Shown here piece after piece: positions 18,001 through 25,084 of a stretch of DNA of 29,374 bases. Source of the DNA: JANLTP01 sp031363055 (GTDB taxonomy: Bacteria; Pseudomonadota; Gammaproteobacteria; Burkholderiales; Burkholderiaceae_E); contig JANLTP010000119.1 in assembly GCA_031363055.1 (NCBI GenBank), positions 1 through 29,374 of the forward strand, given 5' to 3'. Each line of letters opens with the position of its first letter. The first letter of the stretch is position 1. Both the position numbers and the translations under genes were made by a program. Below the pieces are notes generated by a model that was not told the DNA's origin, searched no databases, and worked only from the letters and a program-made list of their open reading frames with translations.

Positions 18001-18318
18001 CAGTTTCAAATACCGCGCTCCTTTGTGGCGCTGTTTGTGCCCCCGGGCAAGTCCAAACCGACTGAATCGCGCGTATTCATCGGCGATCGGTATGAGTTCT
18101 GCGAGGATCTCGCCAGCCTTATGAGCGAACCCGCGCGAGCAACGCTGCTCGAACTCGGTATCACCGAATCCGATGTGCTGCTGCAATGCCATCGCGGCCT
18201 CTTGATCGATACGTCCGTGCTGGCCAGTCCAGAGGCGGGTTGGGTGGTTCGGCGCCTGGCGGAAATGCTGGACTGGGAATGTCCACCGTCGATCGGCGTG
18301 CCGGTGCAAGCCTCGTGA
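17941..18318 (+). CDS. Small conserved hypothetical protein
   Basis: I do not recognise a defined function. The body (QIPRSFVALFVPPGKSKP, a YEFCEDLA segment, LLELGITESDVL, GWVVRRLAEMLDW) resembles small proteins I recall from Burkholderiales with vague annotations. The length is about 125 residues from the ATG at 17941. No signal peptide or membrane segment is visible. The start is ambiguous because three in-frame ATG codons lie in repeated sequence at 17941, 17971 and 17986, encoding MTDENKSDQS, MTDSR and MTDENQFQ. Another ATG lies at 17917. The best though weak ribosome-site-like sequence (GGTAAG) precedes 17941. The TGA at 18316-18318 overlaps the GTG of the next gene, so the two are probably co-translated. 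Confidence 0.7.
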   Translation: MTDENKSDQSMTDSRMTDENQFQIPRSFVALFVPPGKSKPTESRVFIGDRYEFCEDLASLMSEPARATLLELGITESDVLLQCHRGLLIDTSVLASPEAGWVVRRLAEMLDWECPPSIGVPVQAS

Positions 18319-19334
18319 CTGATCGCCGATCAACAGAGCTGACTGCACTGGCGAAAACGGCAACGGCGACGACGCTATTGATGTTGATCTGCCTCGTGAC
18401 CGGCGGCCCAGCTCAAGCTCAAGCTCAAGCCGATGCCTGGCCAACCAGGCCGCTTCGGATCATTGTTCCGGCCAACGTCGGCGGCGGCACGGCTGATCCT
18501 GTTTCGCGGGTGCTGGCTGAAGAATTGACCAAGTTGCTCGGCCAGCGTGTGTTCATTGAAAACCGCGGCGGCGCCAACGGCAACATCGGAGCTACTGCTG
18601 CTGCGCGCGCGCCAAACGATGGCTATACGGCACTGTTCTCCTGGGCTGGCACGCTGGCAACGAACATCAGTCTCTACAAAAACCTGCCGTTCGACCCGAT
18701 TCGCGATTTTGACCCGGTGGTGCTCATCGGCGGCGTATCGAACGTGCTCGTCGTCAATAACGAGTTGCCGGCAAGATCCCTGAAAGAATTCACCGAATAC
18801 GTGCGTAGCCGACCTGGCCGGCTCAACTACGCTTCGTCCGGCAGCGGCAGCTCCATGCATCTGGCGGCCGAATTGTTCAAGAAAGAAACCAAAACCTTTA
18901 TGGTGCATGTGCCCTATCACAACGTTGGTCAAGCGACGACAGACCTCGTTAGTAACCAGGTGCAACTCATGTTTCATTTGATTACCGGTGCGCAGGGTGC
19001 AATCAAGTCGGGGCAGGTGCGGCCGATCGCCGTCCTGGCCGACAAACGCTCGCCGGCGCTACCCGATGTGCCGACCATGAAAGAATTCGGCATGCCGATT
19101 GAATCGCAGACCTGGTTCGCCTTATTGTTTCCCACGGGTACACCGCCCGAGGCCATCCGCAAATTGAATGAGGCGACCAATCGGGCGCTGGTCGACCCGG
19201 CTGTAAGAGCACGCCTCGTCGGCATGGGCCTCGAACCTGCAGGCGGCTCACCGACGATCCTGAGTCAACACCTGGCCGCCGAAATCAAGAAGTGGGCTGC
19301 GGTGGTCAAGTATTCAGGTGCCTCGATCGATTGA
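18315..19334 (+). CDS. Bug/TctC-family tripartite tricarboxylate transporter binding protein
   Basis: This is a periplasmic binding receptor of the Bug family, which is greatly expanded in Burkholderiales. Diagnostic segments are WPTRPLRIIVPANVGGGTADPVSR, GQRVFIENRGGANGNIG and LPDVPTMKEFG. I chose the GTG at 18315, which overlaps the upstream TGA; the frame further upstream is shadow sequence. The signal peptide (LLMLICLVTGGPAQAQAQA) contains an in-frame hexamer repeat GCTCAA three times at about 18412-18429, encoding alternating Gln and Ala. No TctA or TctB membrane genes are nearby, so it is an orphan receptor. Ligand unknown. Confidence 0.92.
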   Translation: MTDRRSTELTALAKTATATTLLMLICLVTGGPAQAQAQADAWPTRPLRIIVPANVGGGTADPVSRVLAEELTKLLGQRVFIENRGGANGNIGATAAARAPNDGYTALFSWAGTLATNISLYKNLPFDPIRDFDPVVLIGGVSNVLVVNNELPARSLKEFTEYVRSRPGRLNYASSGSGSSMHLAAELFKKETKTFMVHVPYHNVGQATTDLVSNQVQLMFHLITGAQGAIKSGQVRPIAVLADKRSPALPDVPTMKEFGMPIESQTWFALLFPTGTPPEAIRKLNEATNRALVDPAVRARLVGMGLEPAGGSPTILSQHLAAEIKKWAAVVKYSGASID

Positions 19335-19339
19335 TTCAC

Positions 19340-20767
19340 ATGACACTTGCAGCGCTCGAAGCTCGCCTGCGCCAGGATTTGTCCTGGCTCGAACTGCCAC
19401 CGAAACCCTGGGTCATCGCTCGCTCGTTCAACGATCAGCCGATGCTGGATGTGGCCATTGTGGGTGGCGGCATGGCGGGGCTGGCGGCCGCCGGTGCGCT
19501 CAAGCTACTTGGGATTCATGCGGTCATTTTTGATCGCGCGCGCGCCGGTTATGAAGGTCCGTGGGCGACGACGGCGCGCATGGAAACGCTGCGCTCACCC
19601 AAACAATTGACCGGCCCCGCGCTGGGCCTGCCGGCGTTGACGTTTCGGGCCTGGTATGAGGCACAGTTCGGCATCGAACAATGGCAGGCGCTGGACAAGA
19701 TTCCCCGTCTGCAATGGATGGATTACCTGCGCTGGTATCGCCAGGTGCTCAGCCTGGAAGTACACAATCAACAAACCGTCGAACAGGTTCTGTTGCCGGC
19801 GACCAACCGGATTGAGTTGCGCATCCGTCATGCGGGCCAGCTTCGAAGCGTGCAGGCCCGCCGCCTCATTCTGGCCACCGGTCGCGATGGTCTGGGTGCA
19901 CCCTGGGTACCCGAGTTCGCCGCTTCGATTGCACGACAGCGCTGGGGGCACTCGGCCGATACGCTCGACTACTCACAATTGCGCGGGCTCAAAGTCGGCG
20001 TGATTGGTGGCAGTGCATCGGCCATGGACAGTGCCGCAACCGCGCTCGAAGCTGGCGCGGCCAAAGTCGATCTGCTGATACGCCGAAGCGACCTGCCCCG
20101 CATCAACAAGGGCAAAGGCGCTGGCAGCCCGGGCATGTCGCATGGTTTTTATGCGCTGTCGGATGACTGGAAGTGGCGCATCCGCCGTTACTTGAACGAA
20201 GTACAGTCGCCGCCGCCACACGGCAGTATGCTGCGCGTATCGAAACACGAGCATGCGCGATTCTTTCTCGGTTGCCCGGTGCTCGACGCTCGCATGCATG
20301 AAAACGTAATTCACCTGACGACCGCGCGCGGTATCTTCAAGCTTGACTTCGTCGTGTTTTGCACCGGTTTTCGAGTTGATTTCGGGCTGCGCCCGGAGTT
20401 CGCCAGTTTCGCGTCGCACGTGCGATTCTGGCAAGATCGTTATGCCCCGGCACCGGGACAAGAGGATGAAGAACTGGCCGAGTCGCCCGACCTCGGTCCG
20501 GTATTCGAGTTTCAGGAAAAAACGCCAGGTGCGTGCCCGGCGCTGTCCAGAATTCATTGTTTTTGTTATCCGGCCATCCTGTCTCATGGCGCCTTGACCG
20601 GCGACGTACCGGCGATCAGCGAAGGCGCGCACCGGCTCGCGCAAGGCATCGCGAGCCTGCTTTTCAACGAAGATATTGACGAGCACTTCACGCGAATGAA
20701 AGACTATGACGATCCTGAATTGCTGGGCGACGAATGGCGCGCTGCGGGCGAAAACGACCAACCTTGA
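19340..20767 (+). CDS. FAD/NAD(P)-binding oxidoreductase, FMO-like
   Basis: This is a two-dinucleotide-domain flavoprotein. The FAD site is DVAIVGGGMAGLAAAG (glycines 42-47), and a second Rossmann motif is VGVIGGSASAMDSAA (residues about 220-231), as in flavin monooxygenases and related enzymes. The segment FVVFCTGFRVD matches the ATG-like strand before the C-terminal part. The length of 475 residues from the ATG at 19340 is typical. It begins five bases after the Bug receptor stop, and no signal peptide is seen, so it is cytoplasmic. It may oxygenate whatever the neighbouring receptor binds, but this is only a context inference. Confidence 0.85.
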   Translation: MTLAALEARLRQDLSWLELPPKPWVIARSFNDQPMLDVAIVGGGMAGLAAAGALKLLGIHAVIFDRARAGYEGPWATTARMETLRSPKQLTGPALGLPALTFRAWYEAQFGIEQWQALDKIPRLQWMDYLRWYRQVLSLEVHNQQTVEQVLLPATNRIELRIRHAGQLRSVQARRLILATGRDGLGAPWVPEFAASIARQRWGHSADTLDYSQLRGLKVGVIGGSASAMDSAATALEAGAAKVDLLIRRSDLPRINKGKGAGSPGMSHGFYALSDDWKWRIRRYLNEVQSPPPHGSMLRVSKHEHARFFLGCPVLDARMHENVIHLTTARGIFKLDFVVFCTGFRVDFGLRPEFASFASHVRFWQDRYAPAPGQEDEELAESPDLGPVFEFQEKTPGACPALSRIHCFCYPAILSHGALTGDVPAISEGAHRLAQGIASLLFNEDIDEHFTRMKDYDDPELLGDEWRAAGENDQP

Positions 20768-20782
20768 AATTGAGCTGAAAAA

Positions 20783-20839
20783 ATGAAGCCGATCAACTTG
20801 AATATCCAAAAGCCTGTCGGGCTGCTGGAGCCCCTATGA
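20783..20839 (+). other. Possible 18-codon upstream ORF
   Basis: An ATG at 20783 opens MKPINLNIQKPVGLLEPL and ends in TGA at 20837-20839, overlapping the ATG (20836) of the CMD-domain gene in an ATGA junction. It fills the 68-bp gap behind the flavoprotein gene. It could be a coupling or leader peptide, or chance; its ribosome site is weak. Confidence 0.3.
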
Positions 20840-21420
20840 ACATAGCCGCCGCACCTGAGCACAACACCGATCTGATCGACACGCTGGTCGGCCTGACGCC
20901 GGGCGGTGCTACCCATCTGCTGCGGCACCGGCGCGACAAGGTTGCGCTGGCAACCCAGGGCAGTTACGACAGCCTGTTTGATCCAGCCTTACCCGGGCTG
21001 AGTTCGGCTGAACGCCTGTTGGTCGCGATGTACGCTTGCCGCCTGTCGAAAGCGAACAACTTGAGTGCGCATTACCGCAACCGCATTGAAGCCCTGCCGC
21101 TCGAACTCAGGCCCGATGCGCAGGCGCTAGGCGTTGCCGAAGCTGGTGAATCCGGGGAAGCCGGTGAATCCGCCCATCCACTGCATTGCGCAGATGCGCG
21201 CCTTCACGCGATGCTGGTCTTCACCCGCACCCTGATATTGCGGCCCATCGAGGGTGATAAAGCAGCCCTGCTGGCTCTGACGCGGGCTGGCATCAGCACA
21301 CCGGCGGTGGTCACGCTGGCGCAATTGATCGCTTTTTTGTCCTATCAAATTCGCTTGGTCGCAAGTCTGTCGGCGATGCAGTCGGCCCAGAATCGCCGCC
21401 AGCCGGAGTCAAACGCATGA
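20836..21420 (+). CDS. CMD-domain protein (Avi_7170-like)
   Basis: This is an all-helical protein resembling the carboxymuconolactone decarboxylase/AhpD fold, close to the type called CMD domain protein Avi_7170. It lacks a CxxC motif. Features are LSSAERLLVAMYACRLSKANNLSAHYRNR in the first half and a helical LAQLIAFLSYQIRLVASL stretch near the end. An in-frame 18-bp tandem duplication (21139-21174) encodes EAGESG-EAGESA in a surface loop. The ATG at 20836 has GGAG six bases upstream. The end overlaps the next gene by four bases (ATGA). The pair is known to co-occur, so the proteins probably act together; the reaction is not established. Confidence 0.8.
   Translation: MNIAAAPEHNTDLIDTLVGLTPGGATHLLRHRRDKVALATQGSYDSLFDPALPGLSSAERLLVAMYACRLSKANNLSAHYRNRIEALPLELRPDAQALGVAEAGESGEAGESAHPLHCADARLHAMLVFTRTLILRPIEGDKAALLALTRAGISTPAVVTLAQLIAFLSYQIRLVASLSAMQSAQNRRQPESNA
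21139..21174. repeat. 18-bp in-frame tandem duplication in the CMD gene
   Basis: Units 21139-21156 and 21157-21174 share 15 of the first 16 bases. Both encode Glu-Ala-Gly-Glu-Ser followed by Gly or Ala. The frame is preserved, so the effect is a six-residue loop expansion. Confidence 0.85.
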
Positions 21421-22019
21421 GCGCCCTGCTAAACATCAACGGCTTCACCAACGAATCGCTCGAGTGGAGCGCCTGGCTCGACACCGTCGACGTATCACAA
21501 GCCAGCGCGGCACAAATGGCAGTGCTGGAAGAGAGCCATCCCAAGGCCAAAGTCTCGGACTACTATCTTTTTCTGGTGCACCAGCCGGAAATTCTGCGGC
21601 AACGCTCGATTGCCTTTAACGCCATCATGTACGCACCCGGCGGTCTGTCGCGAGCCGAACGCGAGTTGGGTGCAACCGTGGTGTCACGCGTGAACGGTTG
21701 TGTCTACTGCGCTTCGGTCCATGCGCAACGCTTCGAGCAAATGGCCAAGCGTCAGGATGTCATCGCGCAGGTTTTTGAGAACCCCCTCACCGCTGGCACC
21801 AATGAACGCGAGCGCGCCATTGCGGCGTTTTCGATTGAGTTGACCGCCACGCCCGAACAGGTATCAGCACAGAGTATCGAGAAACTGTCGGCGGTCGGTC
21901 TGGGCGATGACGAAATTCTGGACCTGGTTCATTCAATCGCCATTTTCGCCTGGGCCAATCGTCTGATGTTGAATCTGGGCGAACCGGTATTGCAATCGAA
22001 ATTATCGATCGGCCAATAG
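21417..22019 (+). CDS. Alkylhydroperoxidase-domain protein (Avi_7169-like)
   Basis: This is an AhpD-fold protein with the redox pair Cys95-Val-Tyr-Cys98 and His102 in the motif CVYCASVHAQRF, as in peroxidase-like CMD proteins. The preceding LSRAERELGATVVSRVNG helix is typical. Its length of 200 residues matches the Avi_7169-type family, which is encoded next to Avi_7170-type genes. It starts inside the stop of the CMD-domain gene, so the two are translationally coupled. The last 18 bases overlap the end of the convergent LolA-like gene. A role in peroxide or organic radical detoxification linked to the upstream flavoprotein is plausible but inferred. Confidence 0.85.
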   Translation: MSALLNINGFTNESLEWSAWLDTVDVSQASAAQMAVLEESHPKAKVSDYYLFLVHQPEILRQRSIAFNAIMYAPGGLSRAERELGATVVSRVNGCVYCASVHAQRFEQMAKRQDVIAQVFENPLTAGTNERERAIAAFSIELTATPEQVSAQSIEKLSAVGLGDDEILDLVHSIAIFAWANRLMLNLGEPVLQSKLSIGQ

Positions 22020-22607
22020 CGTCAACTCATTGACATCGCCACCGAGCTCGGTGGTCTCGATGACCCGAACCTGGGCACCCTGACCCGTAACAACAATCTG
22101 CTTGAGCGCGCGTTTCATGGCCGAATCAATCGGTATCAGTTTCAAATTCCACTGCGCAAAGCTGCCTGTGATGAGAGGATCAAAGTACTGGCGAATCGGT
22201 TTGATTTCTCCCGCCATCACGGCGCGCAGGCCCTTCGCAAAGGCTTGCAAGTTAGGCTGACCGTCGAGCTTGATCATGTTCACTGCGGCGCTGTCGCCGG
22301 ACTGAACGGTGATCAGATCCGCCGCCACCGTGACCCGTTCGCGGATTGGCGAGGTCGTCAACTTTTCCAGAATGCCGGGCGGCTTGTAACTCAAGGTACC
22401 CTTGGATTCAAGCGGTCGTGAATAGAGCGACGACATGCGACGCTCAAAGAACGGCATCGCATCCAGCGGCTTGGCGGCAACGGCATTCAGTACCTGGGTC
22501 AGCAATTGCTCGGCGTCGTTCTGTGCGAATGCCGAGGTCGTACTGACTGCCACCAAAGCAGCCGCGATAGAAACTGCCGTCCTCCAGACTGCCTTCATCA
22601 CACTCAC
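22002..22607 (-). CDS. LolA-like outer-membrane lipoprotein carrier homologue
   Basis: This is a periplasmic protein with a signal peptide (MKAVWRTAVSIAAALVAVSTTSAFAQ) and a LolA-like body. The pattern MPFFERRMSSLYSRPLESKGTLSYKPPGILEK is characteristic of this LolA subgroup, as is the short repeat of beta strands after it. Candidate starts are TTG 22613, GTG 22607, GTG 22601 and ATG 22598. I chose GTG 22607 because GGAGGG lies nine bases upstream; ATG 22598 is nearly as good. It directly follows soxB (the soxB TGA is at 22610-22612), so it is the last gene of the sox operon. Such carriers ferry lipoproteins or lipids across the periplasm; here SoxX is a candidate client. Confidence 0.8.
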   Translation of the reverse strand: MSVMKAVWRTAVSIAAALVAVSTTSAFAQNDAEQLLTQVLNAVAAKPLDAMPFFERRMSSLYSRPLESKGTLSYKPPGILEKLTTSPIRERVTVAADLITVQSGDSAAVNMIKLDGQPNLQAFAKGLRAVMAGEIKPIRQYFDPLITGSFAQWNLKLIPIDSAMKRALKQIVVTGQGAQVRVIETTELGGDVNELTLLADR

Positions 22608-22609
22608 GT

Positions 22610-24319
22610 TCAATTACCCTCCGCCAGACCGGCGTTGGCTGGAAAGTTGACCAGGCGAGGACGGTTCAGCCGACGCGGGGTGATCACTTTTTTGTCCTTC
22701 AGATAGGCCTCGACCAGATCCCAGATCGGCTCGCCTTGCGCACCTTCGGAAACCGGTGCCCAGCCGGCCACCTTGTAGGTCTTGTCGGCCTCGATCGGCT
22801 TGCCGTCAAGTTGCAGGTCGCTGATCCTGGCTCCGGCCTTGCCGTTCGGATCAATCGCGTAAGTCATACCGCTGACGCGAACCATATCGCCACCCTGCTG
22901 GTAGTACGGGTCCGGATTAAAGAGGTTATCAGCGACATCTTCGAGAATGGTCTTGATCATCGCGCCGCTGAGTTGATTGAGGGTCACGAACGGATAGGTA
23001 ATCGCGGTCTGATCCATCAAATGTTCACGGGTAATAGCCTGGCCAGGCAGCAAGGTCGTACCCCAGCGGAAACCGGGCGAGAACGCAATTTGTGCTTCCT
23101 TGCGCTCGATCAGCGCATCGAGAATCAACTGATCAAAACTGCCGTTAAAGTTACCTCGGCGATACAACAATCCCTCGGTAGTCGCCAGCGGCGCCTCAAG
23201 CTTTTCCTTGAAGGGGGCACGAACTCGATCGATGTAGGCTTGCATGGCCGGATCTGCGGGCAAGGCATTCGCAAGCACGGGCAGCAATCGATAACGGTAG
23301 TCTCGAATCGCACCGCCTCGAACATCAAAATCGAGAACGCCGAGAAATTTTCCGTTCGAGCCGGCGTTGGTCACCAAGGTCTTACCTGTCCGGTTGCTGA
23401 TCACGATCGGCCGAGGCACACCGTCATGCGTATGGCCGCCCAGAATCGCGTCGACACCCGTCAATCGGCTGGCGATTTTCAAGTCAACGTCCATGCCGTT
23501 ATGCGACAGCAGGACCACGACTTGTGCGCCTTTGCCGCGCAACTCGGTGACGATACTTTGCAGGCGCACTTCCTGAATTCCGAAGGTCCAATCGGCGACC
23601 AGATGGCGCGGATTCGCAATCGGTGTGTACGGAAACGCCTGGCCGATGATCGCCACCGGCACGCCATTGATTTCACGCACGACATGCGACTTGAAGACCG
23701 GATCTTCGAAATCGTTGGTTTTGATGTTCTGCGCCAGAAACTCGATCTTGCCCTTCAAGGACTTCTCGATGATCTCCTGCACTCGCTGGGCACCGTGGCT
23801 GAATTCCCAATGAGCGGTCATCAGGTCAACGCCCAACAGCAAGCTGGCATCGACCATGTCCTGTCCCCGGGTCCACAGTGCCGTCGCCGAGCCTTGCCAA
23901 GAGTCACCACCATCGAGCAACAAGGCGCCCGGTCGCGACGCCCGCAGTTGTTTGACCAGCGTTGCCAGATGCGCAAACCCACCGACCTTGCCCCAGGCTT
24001 CGGCGCCGGCTTCGAAGTCCAGAAAGGTGAACGCGTGTGCCTCGGCCGATCGCGCGCCGATACCGAACGCCTTCAGGAGTTGCTCGCCGACCAGGTGCGG
24101 CGCACGACCGGCAGCCTGTGCAATACCAATGTTGACACTCGGCTCGCGAAAGTAGCTCGGTATCAATTGCGCATGGCAGTCGGTGAAATGCAGCAGGCTG
24201 ACATTGCCGAATCGGGGACCGTCGTAGAGCTGGGAATTCGGCTGCGCCGCCAGCCGCTCGACCGGCAGACCGGCCGCGGCGGCCAACGCCATCAAATGGA
24301 CAAACTCGCGGCGATTCAT
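22610..24319 (-). CDS. soxB: Thiosulfohydrolase SoxB
   Basis: SoxB hydrolyses the terminal sulfone from the SoxY-bound cysteine S-thiosulfonate, releasing sulfate, in the periplasm with a dinuclear metal centre. Metal-site motifs of the 5'-nucleotidase-like fold are visible as LLHFTDCHAQ (Asp47, His49), LLDGGDSWQGS, LLSHNGMDVD and GGHTHDGVP. The N-terminus MNRREFVHLMALAAAAGLP is a twin-arginine signal, consistent with export after metal loading. The length of 569 residues is normal. The ATG at 24319 lies within a repeated 15-mer context and overlaps the stop of a 9-codon decoy frame. Confidence 0.97.
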   Translation of the reverse strand: MNRREFVHLMALAAAAGLPVERLAAQPNSQLYDGPRFGNVSLLHFTDCHAQLIPSYFREPSVNIGIAQAAGRAPHLVGEQLLKAFGIGARSAEAHAFTFLDFEAGAEAWGKVGGFAHLATLVKQLRASRPGALLLDGGDSWQGSATALWTRGQDMVDASLLLGVDLMTAHWEFSHGAQRVQEIIEKSLKGKIEFLAQNIKTNDFEDPVFKSHVVREINGVPVAIIGQAFPYTPIANPRHLVADWTFGIQEVRLQSIVTELRGKGAQVVVLLSHNGMDVDLKIASRLTGVDAILGGHTHDGVPRPIVISNRTGKTLVTNAGSNGKFLGVLDFDVRGGAIRDYRYRLLPVLANALPADPAMQAYIDRVRAPFKEKLEAPLATTEGLLYRRGNFNGSFDQLILDALIERKEAQIAFSPGFRWGTTLLPGQAITREHLMDQTAITYPFVTLNQLSGAMIKTILEDVADNLFNPDPYYQQGGDMVRVSGMTYAIDPNGKAGARISDLQLDGKPIEADKTYKVAGWAPVSEGAQGEPIWDLVEAYLKDKKVITPRRLNRPRLVNFPANAGLAEGN

Positions 24320-24366
24320 GGGACTCGACAGGTCGTGCGCTTCATAGTGCTTCGACAGGCTGTGCG
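24316..24366. repeat. Imperfect repeat with decoy ORF at the soxB start
   Basis: TCGACAGGTCGTGCG (24325-24339) and TCGACAGGCTGTGCG (24352-24366) match at 13 of 15 bases, 27 bp apart. On the minus strand each copy is followed within six bases by ATGAA. The upstream ATG (24345) encodes MKRTTCRVP and stops in TGA at 24316-24318, overlapping the soxB ATG (24317-24319). It fills the 51-bp gap between soxX and soxB. Confidence 0.65.
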
Positions 24367-24370
24367 GTAC

Positions 24371-25084
24371 TTACCGATTGACCGGTGATGCCGGGTCGAG
24401 CAACAGCGCCATCAGGTGTTTGATCTGTTGCTCGGTCAGAATTTTCGCTTCACCATAGCGAGGCATTTGCGAACAGGCGTTATAGGCATGCGAGTTCCAG
24501 ATCTTGCCCCAGGTGTATTTGAGCATCGCATCCGAATTGCCGCGCAGCTTGCCGTAGTGGTAGAGCGACGGCCCTATGTTGCCGTAGGACAACTCGGACT
24601 GAGTCATTTGGTGACAGGCATAACAATTGCCACCACCAGCGGCACCGACCGGGTCGGAAAACTGCAGGCCTCGACCCAGTTGCGCAATTTTTTCACCTTC
24701 GACGAATTCACCCAGCCACTTGCCATCGCTCGGATACAGAATGGCAGCGAGCGCGGCTCGCTCCAGCGTTTCTCGCAGAGCTTGAGGCAATACCCCTCTA
24801 GCGTGTTCGGTGCAGGCTTGCTGCAGTTCATTTTGCACCACGCGATCGAGCTTGGCCGGCCCGCGTTCGCTGAACGATGACTTCATCTGGGTCGCAATCG
24901 CGCCGTCGCTTGTGCTGTCAGAGAGCAACGCGGCGCAGCCAGCCAGGCCGAAAAAGGCGGCGATCAAGGTGAACACTAGCGCGCCAAGATTTTGTCGTGT
25001 GTTCCATGGCGCTTTATGGCTCATCGATTTAGGGCTCATCGATTTAGGGCTCATCGCTTGTCGGCTCATCGATCCTCGGCTCAT
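24371..25084 (-). CDS. soxX: Sulfur oxidation c-type cytochrome SoxX, lipoprotein form
   Basis: SoxX is the monohaem electron-accepting subunit of SoxAX, which joins thiosulfate to SoxY. The haem site is Cys154-Tyr-Ala-Cys157-His158, the methionine ligand is in CSQMPRYGE (Met207), and the ending LLLDPASPVN is typical. The segment after the first 25 residues is a lipoprotein signal (LIAAFFGLAGC, Cys50; next residues AA), so the mature protein should be membrane anchored, probably in the outer membrane. The first 25 residues are five copies of a pentapeptide beginning Met-Ser, each with an ATG. The ATG at 25084 overlaps the soxA TGA in an ATGA junction, but any of the five could initiate. Confidence 0.93.
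   Translation of the reverse strand: MSRGSMSRQAMSPKSMSPKSMSHKAPWNTRQNLGALVFTLIAAFFGLAGCAALLSDSTSDGAIATQMKSSFSERGPAKLDRVVQNELQQACTEHARGVLPQALRETLERAALAAILYPSDGKWLGEFVEGEKIAQLGRGLQFSDPVGAAGGGNCYACHQMTQSELSYGNIGPSLYHYGKLRGNSDAMLKYTWGKIWNSHAYNACSQMPRYGEAKILTEQQIKHLMALLLDPASPVNR
25010..25084. repeat. Five 15-bp tandem repeats at the soxX start
   Basis: Units at 25070-25084, 25055-25069, 25040-25054, 25025-25039 and 25010-25024 each read ATGAGC plus nine bases on the minus strand. Two adjacent units are identical (ATGAGCCCTAAATCG). They are in frame, so the gene has five consecutive in-frame ATG codons, encoding MSRGS, MSRQA, MSPKS, MSPKS and MSHKA. Confidence 0.97.

Noticed and set aside
11280..22019. 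A single functional system linking the peptide ABC importer with the CMD/AhpD pair
   Set aside because: Such pairs can lie near peptide ABC transporters, but here a YHS gene on the opposite strand separates them and I cannot assign the binding protein to that subfamily by eye.
22736..24388. 550-residue open frame on the plus strand opposite soxB
   Set aside because: The minus strand encodes a full SoxB with metal motifs and signal. The plus frame has no family resemblance and is a shadow of biased codon use.
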